Positions 60,310-64,000 of a DNA stretch of 64,000 bases are shown here, one piece after another. A model generated the notes under the pieces. The model made no database searches and was not told the DNA's origin. It was given only the letters and a program-made list of their open reading frames with translations. The stretch's first letter is position 1; each line of letters opens with the position of its first letter. The position numbers were made by a program, and so were the translations under genes. This DNA is from Onchocerca volvulus (taxonomy: Eukaryota > Nematoda > Chromadorea > Rhabditida > Onchocercidae): NCBI GenBank assembly GCA_000499405.2, contig HG738140.1, forward strand, positions 11,125,560-11,189,559, written 5' to 3'.

Positions 60310-63033
60310 AACTGTGACTTCATTTTATCCTTCAAATATCCTCCATTGCAGAATTTAGAAGAAACAGTTTGCATTCGAAATTTCTTTACATGTTTCAGTT
60401 ATAGATTTGGTAATTCGTTTGGTTAATAAGGTAATCCAGTGATAAAATATCATGATACAAAACATTATGAGGGTCATTTTGCAATTGCAAATCGAAAATA
60501 ATGGATTATTCCGCGAGTTCTCAGATCTTTTTCTTTTTTTTCATATGCACTGAATGTTGATAGCATTTTAATTCACTTTTATGAAAACTATTCATTCATC
60601 TCAGAATATATTAATATTGTATTGTAGCATCTTAAAACATCCAGAGTGAATTACTTCCAAAAATGCTGATTAGCTGATCAAATAAGTTAAACAAAAATAT
60701 GCCAATAATAGAATTAATTGGGCAAAGATATGCTCAATAAAGTTATGTGAAATAAATTACTGATCTGATTTACAAATAAGGAACTAACATTTCCTCGTTA
60801 GTTCACAAATAAGGAACAAACATATCTTCATTAGCATGCTGCAATTCACAATTTTTACTGAACAAAATTGGATTTAAAGTTTAACATTAAGGAATGACAA
60901 AAAAAGTAGAGGAGGCCGAGGGAATTTGTAAGTGTGAAAGGATGGAAAATTTTCGTATGATTCTCGTCCTCGACTTATTTATCTTGTTTATCGATTCTTT
61001 GCAGCGGTACGTACAAAAAAATCAGATAATTTTTCATATCAAATAAAAAATTAACAAAATATCACATCCAAAATGCAATTAACACAGAGCATATTGTGGC
61101 GCATTTTTCAGCAATAATGCAATGATTATTTGCTCCGATAATCTTAATTATCCAGGAGGAAAAATATTTGCTGAAGGAAAATGTGCAAGGATGAATTTAA
61201 AATTGTCAAGGACGAAAATCATAAATGAAATATATGTATTATTCATTATCTAATGCACTAACATTTCTTTCATCTGATCATTAATCTTTTTCTTGCTAAC
61301 TAGTCATGTAGAATTGATATGTTCTTGAAAAGAACTTGAAAATATGCATGGAATCTAAATGAAATAATTCTTCAACTTCAAAAGGCACCATTTACTTCAC
61401 ATCTAAATGATATGAGTTCGACATCAAAATATCTCAAAAAAATGAACCTAAATTCGTTGTAAGACTGTTATATTTCACTGAGTCAACAGGTTTAAGCTCT
61501 ACTTGAAGCTTAACTTCTTGAATCAATGAAAACTTGAGGAGCATCAGTTTTTCTGTGAAATACGCTAATTTATTTTGAATCAATCAATCATGAATACACA
61601 AATTACTCTCAAAGATACGGCTTGTACAATTGGCGACAAAGGTTGATTTCCACTTCTGCAGTACTTCCTAACTTACAAAATCTGAAGACAGAAGACTTTA
61701 ACTGCATATAAATGTACTTTCCAGTTGCATTTCTATTATTTAATAATTTTAATAAATGTTGGACAAGAAAGCAAGTAAGGAGTAGGAAGAATGAGTTGCT
61801 ATTAAAATGATTATTTCTTAAGTAACATTTCGTTAGTCATTTTCATTTCTGATCATTCTTCGAATTTATTACTAATTGACAATGGCATATCTGGAATACT
61901 TCACCTATTTGCTTCTTTCCTGTTTTATTTATGTCGATTGAAAATTATAGCCATTTTTGACAAGTTTTTCGAGTTATTCATTAAAATTTGAGAAACATCG
62001 AACCAAAGTATCCAGCCGATAGTCTACTTTGATCATCGAAAAATTATTTTCACTTATGCATGCAATACCATAGGAAGAGCTAAGGGATCACATAATTCAC
62101 ATCAAAATAAGTTCGCTTCTTGAAGATTTCATTGTTCTTTTGATATTATTGCTATTATCTTTAAGCCTGAGCAGAATTTACCTTCATAACTGCTAACGTG
62201 AGTCAGCTGTAACGAACTTAGTCAAAGCTTAGCAACTTGTAATTTATTGCCTGAAACTTCAAAAGATCATTTGTAATACTAGAGACAATGGGCAGAAATT
62301 GAATTTTATTAAATTCAGTAAGAAATATAGAGATCTCGAGAATCAAGAGAAACTTGACGGCTATGAAATTGCTGAAGTTTATTTGTTAGGAAAAACTTCC
62401 AAACTTTGTTAAAAACTTGAATGTAATTACACCATTAAGCATCACCAGTACTTCATCCTTCTACCTTTCTCCTTTCTAATCGATTTCATTCATGAAATTT
62501 TCATCAAAATAGTCAAATTATGTATAAATAAGATCTTTTTTGGTTGATTTTTCAGAATCCATGCTCTTTTCTTTACGTATTTCTTCCCTTATTTTCATGC
62601 ATTTTTGTTTTGATTTCGTCCAGAAAGATTTTGCAGATATTTATCTAAAATATGATTTGCCACAAATATTGGAACAATCACTCATGCATGTCACAATTTT
62701 AATAATCCTGGCAGATCCGAGCACCTTAGATAACAACGTATACGACAACTCCGTCAAAATTGATGGTAGCCTCAAAATCAAGTTTTGCACTATCACTCTG
62801 AACTAATTCTAACTTACAAAGGTTTATTTTTGGTCCAAAACTTCCACGTTTTTAGAGATTGAATCTTAAATCTTAATGTGAATAATAGTGTTAATAATGG
62901 TAATAATGGTAAATACTTACGAGGGCGCAAATGAGATACCTATGGCAATAAGCTGAAATTTTATATTTTTCTGAGATCTTTGATTTATTAAAAGCATCAC
63001 TGAATATATTTCTTTTTTTTTTGCTTTCTTCTC
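60310..63033. other. Intergenic, no supported gene
   Basis: About 2.7 kb of AT-rich sequence. A near-duplicate of CACAAATAAGGAAC(T/A)AACAT occurs around 60770-60835. The open frame at 62540-62806 has no recognisable domain and no convincing splice context. Nothing else supports a feature; the 3' UTR of the minus-strand peptide gene should lie just left of 63034. Confidence 0.55.
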
Positions 63034-63803
63034 TCAACGGCCAATATCGATTAGCATTTGCGGAATTTGCACTCGTTCCTCTAAATCGATCGCAGGTGAC
63101 AATGATCTTTTTTTTCCCGCTGTCATCAATTGTTGCATGGTCTAAAAAAATCCGCTGATTTGTTAAATGGGAAAATTTGAAATTTCAAAATTAGCATAGA
63201 TTTGAAAATACATGACTATCGTAGCTGAGTCGTTACGAAAATAAAAATGAAGTGCATTGTAATTAACTGCACAAAGGTAAAGTCACGAACATCGAACTTT
63301 TGAACGAATTGATCTGCTGGACTTAACGCCGGTCGTTTTCCAATACTTTGCAATGACAGCAGATCATCCAAACCACCGCCCAAACCCAATGCTGGTGATA
63401 CATGTTCCGGACTGCCAAACGAACGTTTAAGGCCCTGAAATATTATGAATAAGTTAAAGAGGAATCATTTCTCATCCCATAATTAACCTTTTTCACAGGA
63501 AAACGACAATTTTTAATTACAATACCGGCATTAATCGGAATGAAAAAGGAAAGTTTGGAAAATGCTCGAAATCAATCAATTGAAGGAACTGTGCAAACTG
63601 CTAAAAACTTAATGAGGCCTTTTTTTTGTTTTGTTACAACGATCATCACATACCAGTTCATCCAGTCGTAGAATGGAATTGATGTTATCTTCGAGCTGTA
63701 CTGATGGTGCCAGTTGTTTCTTCTGTCGAATTGCATAACCGCATGCCATGTCACCAAAGCATATCGCCAGAATCGCGATGGTATTCAGACCTATTAGATA
63801 CAT
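63034..63803 (-). CDS. Candidate multi-peptide neuropeptide precursor
   Basis: Three exons (63803-63654, 63434-63273, 63141-63034), all joined at phase 0, encode 139 residues. Residues 1-22 (MYLIGLNTIAILAICFGDMACG) look like a signal peptide. The rest is divided by basic sites: QKK, GLKR, GKR, GKKR, and a terminal GR before the stop. GKR and GKKR are classic prohormone-convertase plus amidation signals. The four resulting segments share a pattern: QLAPSVQLED...LRLDEL-G-LKR, HVSPALGLGG...LLSLQSI-G-KR, ALSPADQFVQ...MQQLMTA-G-KKR, SLSPAIDLEE...QMLIDI-G-R. The common core is [LV]-[AS]-P-[AS] followed about 15-24 residues later by a hydrophobic stretch and Gly before basic residues. No cysteine follows the signal peptide. 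I do not recognise the family. ATG is one base after a TTTTTAG acceptor. If real, it would be processed in dense-core vesicles. Confidence 0.72.
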
Positions 63804-64000
63804 GCTAAAAATATTGCAATTTAGACATTTTCCTCGATTTTACAGTAATGTCAGAAGGAATTTCGTCTGCAAAATATGATGGCCCTGCATATACCATGAA
63901 TTTTCACTTAATTTTCTCGGGAAGAAACAATTTTGACTTAAACGAAGCGAGCTTAGCTACAAAGACTTGCTATCGAAAAGTAAAAATTATGAGAGCACAT
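63804..64000. other. Upstream flank of the peptide-precursor gene
   Basis: Contains, on the minus strand, the ATATTTTTAG acceptor directly before the start codon. Nothing else is recognised before the window ends. Confidence 0.5.

Noticed and set aside
62540..62806. 88-codon plus-strand open frame
   Set aside because: No domain, low-complexity hydrophobic start and no consistent splice context; likely chance in AT-rich DNA.

Overview
The window is AT-rich nuclear DNA from a metazoan, most probably a nematode. Genes are split into many short exons with GT donors and TTTCAG/TTTTAG-type acceptors, and several predicted start codons lie within a few bases of a strong 3' splice acceptor, as expected where mRNAs receive a trans-spliced leader. 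Base composition and gene style suggest a clade III (filarial-like) parasite, but that is inference. There are no rRNA genes, CRISPR arrays, operon-like bacterial features or recognisable tRNAs.

Layout, left to right. 1-5234 (+): 3' part of a VPS13D-like lipid-transfer protein gene. 6853-7212 (+): tiny one-helix protein, possibly PET117-like. 7896-10613 (+): FAX/CDR-type glutathione-S-transferase-fold protein. 10614-19405: 8.8 kb gene-free region with a (GT)n microsatellite. 19406-22014 (+): short homeodomain protein. 23273-25438 (-): peroxin PEX13, with a GC-AG intron. 25552-26329 (-): unrecognised candidate gene. 26976-30706 (+): LDL-receptor-A/EGF/fibrinogen-domain protein. 31742-35704 (+): KLHDC2-like Kelch protein with BC-box and Cul2-box. 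36758-43173 (-): SNX13-like sorting nexin, apparently complete (19 exons, about 951 aa). 45935-48921 (+): fructosamine-3-kinase-like kinase, followed 476 bp later by a BTB-domain gene (49398 to about 51998, +). 52287-56404 (-): methionine-synthase-reductase-like flavoprotein with no flavodoxin domain, head-to-head with 56760-57929 (+), succinate dehydrogenase subunit D. 59542-60309 (+): cysteine-rich, probably GPI-anchored protein. 63034-63803 (-): a 139-residue neuropeptide-like precursor.

The genes do not form one pathway. They are mostly housekeeping membrane, organelle and metabolic genes (VPS13D, SNX13, PEX13, SDHD, MTRR, FN3K) with a few developmental, secreted or signalling genes (homeobox, fibrinogen-domain, cysteine-rich protein, neuropeptide). 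The observations most worth following are the multi-copy amidated-peptide precursor at the right edge, the MTRR lacking its FMN module, a foldback element in an MTRR intron, and an exact 45-bp repeat flanking the first exons of the homeobox gene. All exon boundaries were read by eye from splice signals, reading phase and protein-family similarity; none has transcript support here.
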